This document shows, piece by piece, positions 49,401 through 61,331 of a stretch of DNA of 64,000 nt (its first letter is position 1; each line of letters starts with the position of its first letter). Below the pieces are notes generated by a model. That model saw only the letters and a list, made by a program, of their open reading frames with translations. It made no database searches and was not told the DNA's origin. The DNA is taken from contig NW_023503493.1 in the NCBI RefSeq assembly GCF_014529535.1, positions 5,240,001 to 5,304,000 on the forward strand, read 5' to 3'. This DNA is from Bradysia coprophila. Its lineage: Eukaryota > Arthropoda > Insecta > Diptera > Sciaridae. The position numbers and the translations under genes are program-made.

Positions 49401-52400
49401 CCATACCAGGACCATGTCATGCGAATCAGAACATCAAAATCTTCTTTGCTTTAAATTGCTTCGCTTGCTTATAGACTTCCCACTCCTAGAACTATGTAAC
49501 TGTTAGGAATTTAGCTGGTTTTCCAGCCGACCATCGGGAATCTAGTGACAATTAAGGTATGTTAGTTAACAAGAAGGTAGTCAGGAAAACCTACTAAATT
49601 CCTTACACTTCCATAGTTCTAGGGCAGGGCAGACAGTATTTCATGGTAATCACCTCTACCGATGTCGAACATGATATAAGCAGCGAAACTAGTCAAAAAA
49701 TAGCCGAGATCATTAGAAATGCCTAAGTTCTAGAACGAAGAAGAAGGAGGAGGGCCAAGATAAGACCTAATTTGGAAGGAATTGCCCTTTGAACAGTCAC
49801 AGAAATTGTATTTAAGGAATGGAATTTCTCCTATACCTCGAAGGGAGAAGGAAAGTAGTGGGAAAATGTGAGTGTAAGGACAAGTACTTTAAAAAGTATT
49901 CCAAACTACAGCGACGTGTCTCTTGTTGATCTAAAATAAAGTTTAAAAAAATCCTCGTTAGAACACACAAGGCTTTCCCAGGTTCATTTAGCCTGTAGTA
50001 CTTGATAGCTTTCTGTAGATTTCTAATGACGTCTCACTTATGAAGATTGGCTTAGAAATGGCCAGGAAGAGTACTATCAAAGTTGCTGAGTTTTCCGGAA
50101 CATTTTCGAAGTAAATTACATCTCCGGGCAGAAAATCCCTTTTCAATTTTCCGGAGTTTTTGTTTCTACGGTTCTGTCTCCAATCTTGAAGTGAAATCTA
50201 GAAGATCACAGAAGTTCCTGGGCTACAGTAACAACCTTAGTTCTCATAAATTCAAAATTCATTCGAATTTTACGTAGGAGGAAAAATAAGGCTCGGAACA
50301 GGTCCTGCATGACCTGCATTGACATGAAACTGAAAGTGCAAGTCAAGTCAGGTAAATCAGGTCAGGTTTCAGGTCGACAGGTGCAATTTTTCAGGTATAC
50401 TTGAAAGCTGACCTGAAAGGTTTCAGAAATTCAGGTTCAGATCTGGTCAGGTAATTTTGAAAAAAATTACCTGACCTGACCTGAACTTTCAGATCGCTAC
50501 CATATTTGACCGCGGACTTATTCCGAGCCTTAGAGGAAAGAGTTTGGCCATTTGAAAAAGAGATCAAATAGAACAATGTGTAGACGTTGAGATTATATGA
50601 CAACCTTAAACGTTTCGGTAGTCGAAACAAAGATAAATTGTAGAAAAAAGATTTCGAGTTATTTGCCTCCGGCTAATTTCAATTTTTCTACTTAAAAGGT
50701 CGGAACGGGAACTCTTCAGGAATCAACAAAAGCTGGTCTTGGATTCCATGAAGATGGCACAATGGACCTGCGCAGTTCAACGGAGGAATTGTACTTTTTG
50801 GAAGGAGACAAAGAGAAAGCGGTGGAAAGCTCGGACAAATTTACGCAACAGGTTTTTATCTTCGAAGACATTTTGTTCACTCACAAAACTAACAAAAATT
50901 ACGCAACACTTCCAGGTGCGTCGATCGCCGATTATGTTCAAATTCGATGAGCACCAAACATGTTTGCAGCAAAACCAACGAAAAGATTCGGCTAGCTCAG
51001 AAGTTGCAGCGTTGCTGTGCATATCTGGACGAACTAGTAGAATATCTAGCGTTGGTAGTCAAGGATCGGCTGTCAGCCGATTATCAGCTATGTCTGGCGT
51101 ATCGCGATCTCCATCGCCACACAAAATGATTTTGGAGACTTCGTTTTGCGGACCAAAACCATTAGATAATATTGTTTCCGGCGGCCTAGTATCTAGTTCC
51201 GATCCACCAACTGTAGAAATATTAGAACAAGTTTTATTAGCTAGAAAACATGATCCGACTCAAGCCATTTTGGCTGAGGGTGTCAAAATCGACACGTCAA
51301 CTCCTAAGAAACAGAAGACTACTGCCAAGCCCGTTGGTAATGGGAATGTTACGGATCGCCCTGTTGTCAATGTGGAAAAGCTGACAAAACCAATCCCATC
51401 AGTTGCATCAACAAGAATTGCTGGCAAAGGTGGTGGTGTTTTGAAGGCGTCTTCTAAGCCAATAGTTGGGAAAACGACATCTGGCGTAGAATATATTCGA
51501 ATCAAACTGAAACCTGATCACCTGTACGCCGACAAGGGATTGGGAGAAAATGAAAAAGTGCTCGAAGATACTGCGGATGCGGTGAAAAAGCCAGCTAGCC
51601 TAAGTCTTGGTAAAGATACACCGTCGAAGAAAGCAGCACCACATTTCTCGCAGCTAGTTAAAAGTGACGATGCAATTACGAAGCATCCGGAACAGGTTCC
51701 TCCGAGTCCTAAAACTGTCCGTCACATAGCTCTGCGTGACAGTCGCTCACCTTCACCAGCGACGGTAGCTGTGTCCAGGAAAAGTAGTTTCTGTTCGTTA
51801 TTTAAGTCAAAAGAAGTGGCTGCGAGTCCGGAATCTCCGATCGTCATCAATCAACGGAAGAAAAGCGGAATATCTTTGCTCAGTGAACTCACCGATAGCC
51901 CGAAAAGTCGAGACCGGTCGCGTAGTAAAAGCCGTGAGAGTGATCGCGACGTTTCTCAGAATAATACGCCGAGTAAACAGAAGTCGGTGCTGGCTATATT
52001 CAAACCGAAGCGTAGCGGCTCCAAATCAAAGTCCTCTTCACCCATTGATCCCGAAGCAATGGCTACACTAGACTCAGCTGATTTTAAATACATCGCTGAT
52101 CCAACGCCAGCATCCACAGAATCTAGACCGAGATCACGTCTTCGATATTACGATTCACCTTTAGATGGGAAAACCATACATATTCCGTTGCACACTCCAC
52201 CCGACGAAAAGGACAACAACATTTGCACGGTGAATGTGATTAAAGAGCGGAGACAACAAAACGAACAAAACAATGCTGCCAAACAACCTCAACAACAACC
52301 ACAACTCGAAGAAGAAGCACCACCGAAGGAATTGATTACGAAACAAAAACCCAAACCACCGACTGAAAAGGTGTATCGAATTGAAAACGCCGATGGAAGC

Positions 52401-54358
52401 ATTTGGATACCACTAAAGTCACCTACGGACGACCACAGTAAAACCGATGAGGATAGTATGTGGAGTGTCGAGGCTAATCGAAATAGTTCCGTTGGAAGCG
52501 AAGGTACGGTTGTATCGTCTAGAGCACCATCAAACGCAAGCACAGAAGTGACGTATTCGAATCAAAGAAAATTATCGAAAACTAGTCTTAAGGACACTGA
52601 AACCCTGCCGTCGAATGATGGCGCACCAATAACACCCAACACATCGATTGCCTCAATATCACCTCCCGTCCCGAGTTCATTCGTAACACCAGCATCTGTA
52701 CAAACACATACTACAACCACTGCTGCAACAACTGTTCCTGCTACATCCGTTGCTACCACAACAACTACAACGGCAAAGGAAAAACGACGAATTCTGTTCT
52801 GTACAAAAATTGGATCAGGCAGCCAAGAGCAAATATTTGCCACACAGCTAAGCTTATCCAAAACCGAGAGCTTATGCAGTCAGCTCTCCGAACAAGCGTC
52901 GATTTTGGAAAGTCCTGTCGAAGCCAAAGAAATGACAGTGGTAGATGAAGCTGTGGCGAGTCCCGTAACTATGCGCAATAAAGACTCATTCGATAAAAGC
53001 ACCATGCTCAATGACGCAAAAGTTGATTCGAAAGAAAAATTCGATAAATCGAATCGCCATTCCAAGTACATTGACAATATTGACGAGATCATGGCCGTTC
53101 AGAAGCAACTGGAAGAGGAGCGAATGGAATCGATGCGACGGGAAATGCATAGGAGATCAGTAGAAGAGAAAAAAGTACCGAGCACAACTCGCAAGCCAGA
53201 CCCTGTTCTACAGATTCCTGGACCACCGCAAGATTCACACTCATTGTCAGCAGAAGAACGGTGTGGATCGTCAGAAAGTGAACTTGATTCGGAATTGACG
53301 GCAAAACATGTGTGCAATGCAGTGGGAAGCATAGAGGAGGAAAGTGCAAGATTAGTGGAACAAGGGTCATTCGATGAACTTCCGTATGTTCCAACTACAT
53401 TACCAGAAGAGCGACCAGTTGGTATTGCGATAGTTCCAGTAAAAGAGAGATCGCTGATGGATGTAAAGACCTGTCCGGTAGAGAGACCGCGTTCAACGAC
53501 ACCATTAAATCCATGTCATTTAGAAGAGTATTGCGGAACTTTACCACCGACAGAGGATCCGGACGGCGGAATAGTTCGTGGTGAAAAGCTTCGAATTAGT
53601 TTGCCGCGCAAAGAAGCCAAAGAGAAGGCAACCAAGTCGCCTAGACGAATATCGAATACGAGCGGAAAAAGTTGGTTCGAATTTGCCGAACAAGGAATCG
53701 GCGGCACTGGATCCGATCGACGCAATTCGAATCCCGACGAAGATCCTCCACCATTGCCACCGCGAAAGCCACAAAATGTGTCCCAATGGATCAATTTCGA
53801 AAACATTCCCGAGAAGCGAAAGCAACCGAAACGAATAACCACGTTGCCGAATAAGGAGTCATCGTACGACAAAAATGCACCGCATCAAATCCAGTACAAT
53901 TATGTCAATCCGGAGGAGTGTCAATGCGAGTGTCACGAAATCGAACGGGATGGCGGTGGTAAAGTGGAAGGGAATAAGAAAAACGAAGAGTCGGAGAATG
54001 AAGACACTTTACCGCTGTTGGAAGGAGAGGGCAGCGATGGTGCTAATCGAGCTAGTGCAAGGTAAATTTCATTCATTCGCTTTGAACGATCTGAAATTAA
54101 CTTCCGACAATTTGCAGTGACGGTTCATTGGAATCACCACACGAACAGCAATCGGAACATGTTAGTCGATCGAGAACTCGCGATATGGATGACTTTCACG
54201 GGGAATCGTCATCCGGTCATAGACGGGTAAGTGATTGGAATAAATTTTGTACCCCCCCGATGTGATGTTAAATTGTTAAATTTGATCAGGATTATCACTC
54301 GTCGGCTGATTCTGCCTCAACTTCGTCTAAAAGAACCAATTTTCATAAAAAACATTAA
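40439..54358 (+). CDS. Unrecognised 1,280-residue Ser/Thr-rich protein, probably disordered adaptor, complete
   Basis: I do not recognise this protein. Six plus-strand exons join in phase: 40439-40579, 44901-45125, 50699-50851, 50916-54061, 54118-54226, 54290-54358 (3,843 nt). Donors include GTATGT, GTGAGT, GTAAAT and GTAAGT; intron 3 is only 64 bp. The N terminus has VPPPVGPVQRKRSEKQRR. Exon 4 is Ser-rich with SVGSQGSAVSRLSAMSG and SRSPSP, a basic/SR tract (SRDRSRSKSRESDRD), a Q/N-rich stretch, a Thr tract (about residues 765-790), a short charged helix (EEERMESMRREMHRRS) and PPPLPPRKP (about 1117-1125), a class II SH3 ligand. A CQCECHE cluster follows. No signal peptide, membrane segment or catalytic fold is seen. 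The composition suggests a phosphorylated cytoplasmic scaffold, which is inference. Reading straight through intron 3 gives a false longer N-terminal frame, which I rejected. AATAAA follows at 54389. Confidence 0.88.
40580..44900 (+). other. Intron 1 of the Ser/Thr-rich gene
   Basis: 4.3 kb. Contains the 1.48-kb fold-back 41387-42868 and a partial CAGCTGTTTTTCAGCTGG repeat near 43000. The rest is unique-looking, and its frames at 43472-44499 lack any recognisable domain or splice support. Confidence 0.6.
41387..42868. mobile_element. Fold-back element with 558-bp inverted arms
   Basis: Left arm 41387-41944 and right arm 42311-42868 are the same length and almost perfect inverses. One visible difference is GACATCTCC versus the equivalent of GACCTCTCC. 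They flank a 366-bp unique centre. ACCA occurs immediately outside both ends (41383-41386 and 42869-42872), a possible 4-bp duplication. No transposase frame in arms or centre. Confidence 0.85.
47515..47935. repeat. Direct repeat pair, about 330 bp apart
   Basis: TTCGCTCTGGCCGCAAACTT...TTATTCGGTTTTGTTTACAA at about 47525 recurs at about 47852 with a few changes. AAGAGTAGAAAAGGCTTC / AAGAGTAGAATAGGCTTC is likewise duplicated between them. Confidence 0.6.
48085..48255. mobile_element. hAT-type MITE, CAGGGCCTATTTT family, 8-bp duplication
   Basis: CAGGGCCTATTTTCGATAAC mirrors GTTATCGAAAATAGGCCCTG exactly and the arms extend through TTAAATTCTCTAAATTATCA. Flanked by an exact ATGTATTG on both sides (48077-48084 and 48256-48263). 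Confidence 0.92.
50288..50533. mobile_element. Degenerate inverted-repeat element, AAGGCTCGGAA ends
   Basis: TAAGGCTCGGAA at the left and TTCCGAGCCTTA at the right. Interior dense in CAGGTCAGG/CCTGACCTG. It lies about 170 bp upstream of exon 3 of the Ser/Thr-rich gene. Confidence 0.55.
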
Positions 54359-54388
54359 CTCTCACCGGAAAACGACACATTGCCCAGC

Positions 54389-54394
54389 AATAAA
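54389..54394 (+). terminator. Polyadenylation signal of the Ser/Thr-rich gene
   Basis: AATAAA 30 bp after the stop codon at 54356-54358. Confidence 0.55.
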
Positions 54395-55090
54395 ACTCAT
54401 TCCGCACTCATCGTCATCACTCCGCATCAATTCGAAGTAAATTTATAGTAAAAATGAAAGTAAAATCAAATTAGTGGCTGAGCGGCAATGAGCTTACCCA
54501 CAGTTTAAATAGTTAAATGAAATTCAGTAAAAATTTATCATTAAAAAACCTAAAAAAATGTGAATTTATTAAAAATTTGAATTGAAAAAGCAATCAGATC
54601 CAAAGAAAATTGTTCGTCTAAATCTAGTTTTGTAATTAAATTAAAACAAACAAAATGAAATCGAAGCCTCAAAACAATATTGCTCTATGTGTGTGTGTAA
54701 CGCTCGTTTTAGTGACCGGAATTGTGGTTGTAAAAGTGTACGACAATTAACCCATTTCCATTGAGTAAAATTTCTCAAATTTTTATTTAGACTTCGCGTT
54801 CGACTCGGTCACTACTTTCCCACTCGTCAAAATAAAAACTTTAGAAATTTTGCACAATATCTTACATTGATTTAATGATTAGTTAGAATAATGCCTGGTA
54901 TTCGTCTTCTTCCGAATTTTCCGATATTTTTACGTTCCACCAGCAACAGGGATTATTTCCTTATGAGAAATCTACACATGGCTAAATTGTTGCCTACATT
55001 TCGGGGCAAAATTATTATTATTTTGATGATATTTTTGGACTCAGACTCAGACTCAGAATTAGTCTTATTCAAATATATAAAAAAAATCCT

Positions 55091-55594
55091 TTAGAGCAAT
55101 GAACCCTTTGCAATTTTGTAGCCTAAATTCAGGCGGAAATTTTGTCGTTTTTTTGATGATTTCTTCAAATCAAAACGTTTTTTTTTTGAAAAAATAACTA
55201 TTTTATGTAATTTAAAATATCAAAAACCAATTTGTGGTAGTCGCTGGAATCTCTGTTGAATCGAGGACTATTTTTGAGAAATTTACAAAGGAAAGAAATT
55301 GGAGAAATAAGAGCAATGGACTCTTTGCAAATTTGCAGCCTACATTTAGGCGGAAAAATATTCGTTTTTTTGATGATTTCTTTTAACCAAATTTTTTTAA
55401 AAGGAAAAATTGGTTTGTGAGTCATAACTCAACCCACTAGGAGATTGCATAAATTTACACAATGTTCAAAGGTTTCTCCAAATGGGATAAGTTATCACCC
55501 ACAAACCAATTTTTCCTTAAAAAAATGGTTAAAAGAAATAATCAAAAAAAAGAATATTTTTCCGCCTAAATGTAGGCTGCAAATGTGCTCTTAA
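55091..55594. mobile_element. Fold-back repeat, second copy of the 17421-17860 family
   Basis: TTAGAGCAATG...GTAGCCTAAATTCAGGCGGA at the left, TCCGCCTAAATGTAGGCTGC...GCTCTTAA at the right, with the AAAAACGAATATTTTT-type segments also inverted. An extra internal copy begins near 55310, so the element is rearranged. Confidence 0.6.
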
Positions 55595-57704
55595 TTTCTC
55601 CAATTTTTTTCCTTTGTAAATTTCTCAAAAATAGTCCCCGATTCAGCATAGATTCCAGCGACTACCACAAATTGGTTTTTGATATTGAAGTCAATTTCTT
55701 GAGAATACTTAGATCAGATGAAGTAATAGAAATGATAGTAAAACTGCTGATATGTTTACCGTCTGCTAAAGGTTTGAAGCACTATAATTTCAGAAGATCA
55801 GAGTTCCTTTTGAAGGATAGCGGACCGGGTATCAACTCGCAAGCTCTCTCCTCAATTCAATACCTTTTTCAATTGTCTTCAACCAATGCTCTCTTTAGCA
55901 CCGAAGTTAACTGAGATGTCACAGTTTCCTTTTGTGCTATAGAGAAAATTGTTTCAAGTGAAACTTATTTCGTTGAACGAGAAAAGAACGCAAGCCAACT
56001 TAAACTGCCTTTGGTTTGTCTTAATGTTTATTTTTGTTTCATTTTCTAAAGACACATGAACCACCCAGCTTTACATTTTGCCTAATACGGTGTATTAGTA
56101 CCACTTGAATACTTCACTCCACGTATTAATCGATTTTCTATGCAATTTTACATTTTATAATTGTGATGTATTAAACTGTCTCGTCAAACGTATGCATCAA
56201 CTCAAACAGATGACTGCTTCAAGTCTGTCAACATTTTCCAGACGGGAACTGGCATAGTTATAGCAATATCTATGTTAAAACTAAAGAAGTAAGAGATTTG
56301 GTATCAGTTTGTTGAAAATATCTTTATCAAAAAAGGTAATAGATTCGATAATGAAAAGATACTAGCCGTCTGTGAAAGGTGTCAGCTGATGTATTACACC
56401 GGAAACTATGTTCCATTTAAAATAAAAAAGAATTGTGAAACAACTACAGTTAAGGTCAATCAAATCTGTGTCTACAGTTAAAGTCAACCAAATTTGTGAT
56501 CAGCTGGTGCATCAATCACACTGATTGTACGATTAATATCACTAGCATGTGTTTAACTATTAAATAGGTATAAATGCGTGGTAAGCACTGCGTGTATCTA
56601 TGTGGTAGAAGTGCTGAAACTAGGACACTTGGTTGACTTTAGGTGTAATTTAATTTGAGATTAATTAATGAACTCTGTAAAAAGAATAAGAAACGTAAGC
56701 ATAGAGACAACTGAAATAAAATTTAAACTAAAATTAAGTCCCACAGAAAAGTGTTCTTCGGTCGAACCCCCTCTTGTTATATTATTAATAATGAAAATTA
56801 AGAAGATAAAAAAAATATGAAAGAAGTTTAGGACTATTAATCAAATCATTAAAGAAAAAGCTAACATTTTAAATTATTGAAATCTATATGAACTTTTGTG
56901 ATTGTTAAACAAAAATAAAAAAAAATTATAAAATGAAAAGATGAAACAAACAAACAAAAAATTTATGACAAAAAAAATGTAATGAAAAACTCTGCAACTG
57001 TTTTATGGGATAAATTTATTCACTTGCATTGCTATTATATCTATTAAAGAAAGAATTTTTGTTTTTGTTTTTTCTCAATCGAAATTTGATTATATTGACA
57101 AATCATATTAATCTCATTAAAGGTAATTAACTAAAAAAAAACAAACAAAATCAACAAAAATTGCGTTCTCTATTTATTTTTGGAATACCTAAAGTTATCT
57201 TCGAAGGAATGGCCAAGACTGTAGACTTTGGGCACGTCACGCAGATCGCCATTTTATTAGATGCGCGAGAACACACCATTTCTGATGATTTTACATAAAA
57301 ACACAGCACTGGTCCTAGCATGAACACTGAAGTCAAATTCAGAGGCTATAGCGATAAGAGCTACCACTTAGGATTGTTTATTGTATGTTTTAACTCATAC
57401 AACGAAAACAAGTGATCTTTGTGTACAAAAGAAATGCCAATCCTACTGCGATTTCATCAGCATCCGAATATTTTCTATGTTCATGCTAGTAGCAGTGCTG
57501 TGATAAGAAAAAAAAATCAACCAACTACGTCTTACAATTTCGAACGTTTTATGCATATATTTCGACTATTTTCCAGTAATCGAAAATCGTAGTGTACTTA
57601 ACCAACGTGGATATATCAAGTAACTCTTTACTTTAGTTTAGTTGACTTCAGATAACAATTGAAAATAAATATTGAATAGCCACAAAAAAGTCCAAAAATG
57701 CTTC

Positions 57705-58658
57705 GAGGGATTCTTTTGAAAAACAGCCTACCGAAATCGGACGCATTTTCCAGTGGACTTTTTTATATGTGCCTAGAAAGGACTTCGACCCTAGAAGCCA
57801 AAACCACTCTCAAAAAAATTCTTCGAAGCTTTTGTGACTGGTGAAAGGGGCTCAAAAACCGAAAAATTGCACTTTTCTTACAAAAATTTCTCCGGGTACA
57901 CGAGCCGTACATGGTCGTGTGGGGTGTCATTAGAAAGATAATCACATATACTGTTGAGCCAAATAGAGACTCATTGGTTTTAAAATTAATCCACACTGAA
58001 ATATGTGCAGTTGAAGTTTTCAACCGAAAACTTGCACTTTCCTTACCAATATTTCTCCAGGTTCACGAGCCGTACATGGTGGTGTGGGGTATCATTTGAA
58101 AGGTAATTTTATGTGCTTTTGGGCCAAATAGGGTCTTATGGGGTTTGGATGCATATGCGATGAAATATGGGCACTTAAACATTTCAACTTCTCATATTTC
58201 ATCGTAGATGCTTTCAAACCCCCATAAGACCCTATTTGGCCCAAAAGCACATAAAATTACCTTTCAAATGATACCCCACACCACCATGTGAGGCTCGTGT
58301 AACTGGAGAAATATTGGTAAGAAAAGTGCAAGTTTTCGGTTGAAAACTTCAACTGCACATATTTCAGTGTGGATTAATTTTAAAGCCAATGAGTCTCTAT
58401 TCGGCTCAATAGTACATGTGATTACCTTTCTAATGACACCCCACACGACCATGTACGGCTCGTGTACCCGGAGAAATTTTTGTAAGAAAAGTGCAATTTT
58501 TCGGTTTTTGAGCCCCTTTCACCAGTCACAAAAGCTTCGAAGAATTTTTTTGAGAGTGGTTTTGGCTTCTAGGGTCGAAGTCCTTTCTAGGCACATATAA
58601 AAAAGTCCACTGGAAAATGCGTCCGATTTCGGTAGGCTGTTTTTCAAAAGAATCCCTC
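57705..58658. mobile_element. Near-continuous 954-bp palindrome
   Basis: GAGGGATTCTTTTGAAAAAC at the left mirrors GTTTTTCAAAAGAATCCCTC at the right. Matching continues almost to the centre near 58181, where GGGTCTTATGGGGTTT faces its near-inverse. The arms include a tandem duplication (TACATGGTSGTGTGGGGT twice per arm). Confidence 0.85.
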
Positions 58659-59351
58659 TTCATATCCCACTTTTATATAGAAAATAGTCCAAATAGATCG
58701 AAATTTGGGTTCCAAGGGTATAAGAACCACGTGAATACAACGAAAAATTCTTTATTTTAGTTGATCTCACTTCTATCAGCAATAAATCATGAAGAGCTGC
58801 ACAAAAAACCTCAAATAAGCGAAAAAGAAACGAAATAAAGGGATAAAATTTCGTCGACTTGGGGTGGACTTCCACTAAAACCGCTCCAACCCTTTGCAGC
58901 GAAACTTATCCAAGGATATTTTTGCATGTTACAGTACTACAGAGGCTAGGCTCTCTCACCATACATACCATGTCTCGGACTTGTGTCACTGCAGCCGTTC
59001 AGGTACTTCGGAAAATCACCTATTTCTTCATCTAAAGTCATTAATATCACCGTCAGGTGAACATGGACCTGGTGGTAAGTATACTCAAATTTTGCGTCTT
59101 TTCAAGACCTTCAAACGTAGCTAAAAAAGTTTTTTCCCGAAATTGTTTCACTCGAGTAATTGCAAAAACATAGCTAACGCCGACCCGTACGAAACACCTA
59201 TTCGTATCAAAAGCCTTTAATGTGAAACTCTTCATTTCTCTTACTTCATTTTCTTCTCTGCTGAAAAACTATTCTCCCTTTAAAATCACTTACATTATCC
59301 ACTCTTTGCCTTGTTATCATATACAACTAAATTGCCGGAGGCAATATAGAC

Positions 59352-60396
59352 AGCCCCGTACGAAGACAAATTTCATAAATTCCTATTTAAACAGCTATAT
59401 ACCGCTATATTTACCTATATTTCACTATAAATAAACATTTCACAGATAAATATATGCTATTATATAGCTCTATATGCCTGTATATAGCTCAATATAGCTG
59501 TATATAGGTATATATAGATGTCCGTATATGGAATCCCTGAAACCCCACACACATAACAAATTATTTCCATGTTACCAGAAACTCTCTAAGTATCATTTTT
59601 CCCAAGATATTTCTATTTTACTAAAATCCAATATGGCCGCCGGCAGCCATTTTGTTAGGAGACCGGAAATAGTACCGACGCTTTACATTCGTTAATACCT
59701 TTCAAACAAAAAAAAATTCATGAAATTCGGTCAAAATTTACTCGAGATATTGTCAAAATACACAACGTTCACTGTACTTCCGAGTAGCCAGATAAGAGCT
59801 CACTCCAAGAGACCTAGCTCACGCTCCGGAGAACATAATTTCATAAAATTTTTTTTCCCTGATTGGTACGGTCAATACCTATCTAATAAAGCTAAAACAG
59901 ACGAAATATGTTCAAATGTGGCCGACCTACAAGCAAAAACTGCTTGCCGCCCTGTGCCTGTTCCACACCAAGGGGTCTAACTCACGAGTCGGTCATCCGA
60001 TTTCCATAAACTTTTTTTTTGTCGATCGGTATTGTAAATACCTTTTATTTGACGTATCACTTACAAGTTTAACGTTTAAATGTCCGGAGATATCTTCGAA
60101 AAACCGTAAAGCACTTATTGGGCCACAGCTCGGGAGGGGTCGATCCAAAATCACTCATCTTCGAACTTAGCCTGTCTTTTGACATTACCAAACGGGAAAA
60201 AAAAGAATTTTCAAAATCGGATGCGTTTTACTCAAGTTATCGTGCAGACAGACAGACGGACAGACGGACATTTTTTTTTTCGCGGATTTGGCATCTCTAG
60301 ACAACCACAATAGGTTTCCCCTTACTCAGGGAGTCCAATTCGACGTGTTACAAACGTATGCGTAAACCTATAAGACCCCAGTACTTCGTACGGGTC
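59352..60396. mobile_element. GTACGAAGTAC-family element
   Basis: Begins AGCCCCGTACGAAGACAAAT and ends AGTACTTCGTACGGGTCT. It contains the CAGACAGACGGACAGACGGA tract and GCGGATTTGGCATCTCTAGA near its right end, as in the copies at 25530-26514 and 37048-38880. The interior is diverged and includes the TATATAG array. Confidence 0.65.
59430..59520. repeat. Degenerate TATATAGCT/TATATAGGT array
   Basis: About nine irregular units of TATATAG plus two to seven bases (GCTCTATATGCC, GCTCAATATAGC and so on) within the 59352-60396 element. Confidence 0.6.
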
Positions 60397-61267
60397 TAAA
60401 AAAACGATTTTGTGCCCCTTTTCGCAGACCTCACTACCTCGATCGTCGACAACAAAATAAATTTCACCAAACGTAGTACTACGTTTTACTCGCATCAGTT
60501 CAACGAATCGAATGAGCTATAAGTCAATAAAATCCGTGACACCTTGTCCCAAAGTTGTTCGAAGATTTGGCGATATTTCTCAAAAACAAAAAAAAAAGTT
60601 TTTTTACTCGCCAGAAATGAAGTTTGAAAGTCGAAACCAAACTTTGACTTTATACCGTCATACCAAAGGCACGCTCCAAACATTTTTTGCGGAAAGTGGC
60701 TTAAAAACATCTTTGGACTATCCTGAACATTTTATAAGCAGCATGTCTCAACTTTTTTCCACAAACAAAAATTTTTCTCGCTTGTCGAAAACTTGCTTAC
60801 ACGCTGAAAAATGGCCGACTCGTAGGAAATTCTATGAATAATTTTCGAGTATGTGTTAACCAATAAGAAAATAATTTTAAAGGTTTTTGTGAAAAATAAG
60901 TACTAAATATGGGTCACATCGAGGGGGAAACCATTATTTTGTGATTAACACTTTTTTTAGATCATTTAAGCAAATTTGTTCTAGATTTTGAACCATACAT
61001 GTTCGTGGCATTCATAATTAGGCATTCCATTAGGAGTGGGTGGTTTATATACGGAGGCAGTGTGGAGATCAACACCGAGATGCTACATATAAGCTACTTT
61101 TCCATGTGTGAGAACTTTAATCCTCAGAATTAGCTATTTGAGCAGAGCTTAAATCAATAATTAATGGGAAAAAACATTAAAGAAGTTATGTCAAACGGTT
61201 CCAGAAGAAGTGGCCGAGTAACAATGTTGATAACAATGTAAGCTACGGGTAAGATATTTTACAAAAT

Positions 61268-61273
61268 TTTATT
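61268..61273 (-). terminator. Polyadenylation signal of NOX4-like gene
   Basis: Minus-strand AATAAA 59 bp past the stop codon at 61332-61334. Confidence 0.55.
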
Positions 61274-61331
61274 CAAATACCTCTCGTCAGCCGTTGTTAC
61301 AATTTTTCATTTGTTTTCCATTTGTGATATT

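Larger units (their letters stand above)
45126..50698 (+). other. Intron 2 of the Ser/Thr-rich gene
   Basis: 5.6 kb. Contains the direct-repeat cluster 47515-47935, the hAT MITE 48085-48255 and the CAGGTCAGG-rich repeat 50288-50533. No exon-like frame with matching splice sites and phase was found. Confidence 0.6.
54359..61331. other. Intergenic between convergent genes, repeat-rich
   Basis: After the 3' UTR of the Ser/Thr-rich gene this interval has fold-backs 55091-55594 and 57705-58658 and element 59352-60396. AT-rich unique DNA with A-tracts lies at 56650-57150. No supported exon. Confidence 0.6.

Noticed and set aside
50739..50915. N-terminal extension reading MDSMKMAQWTC before the large exon
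   Set aside because: It reads exon 3 in the wrong frame and runs through a 64-bp intron. The spliced frame from GTCGGAACG has consistent phases upstream and down.
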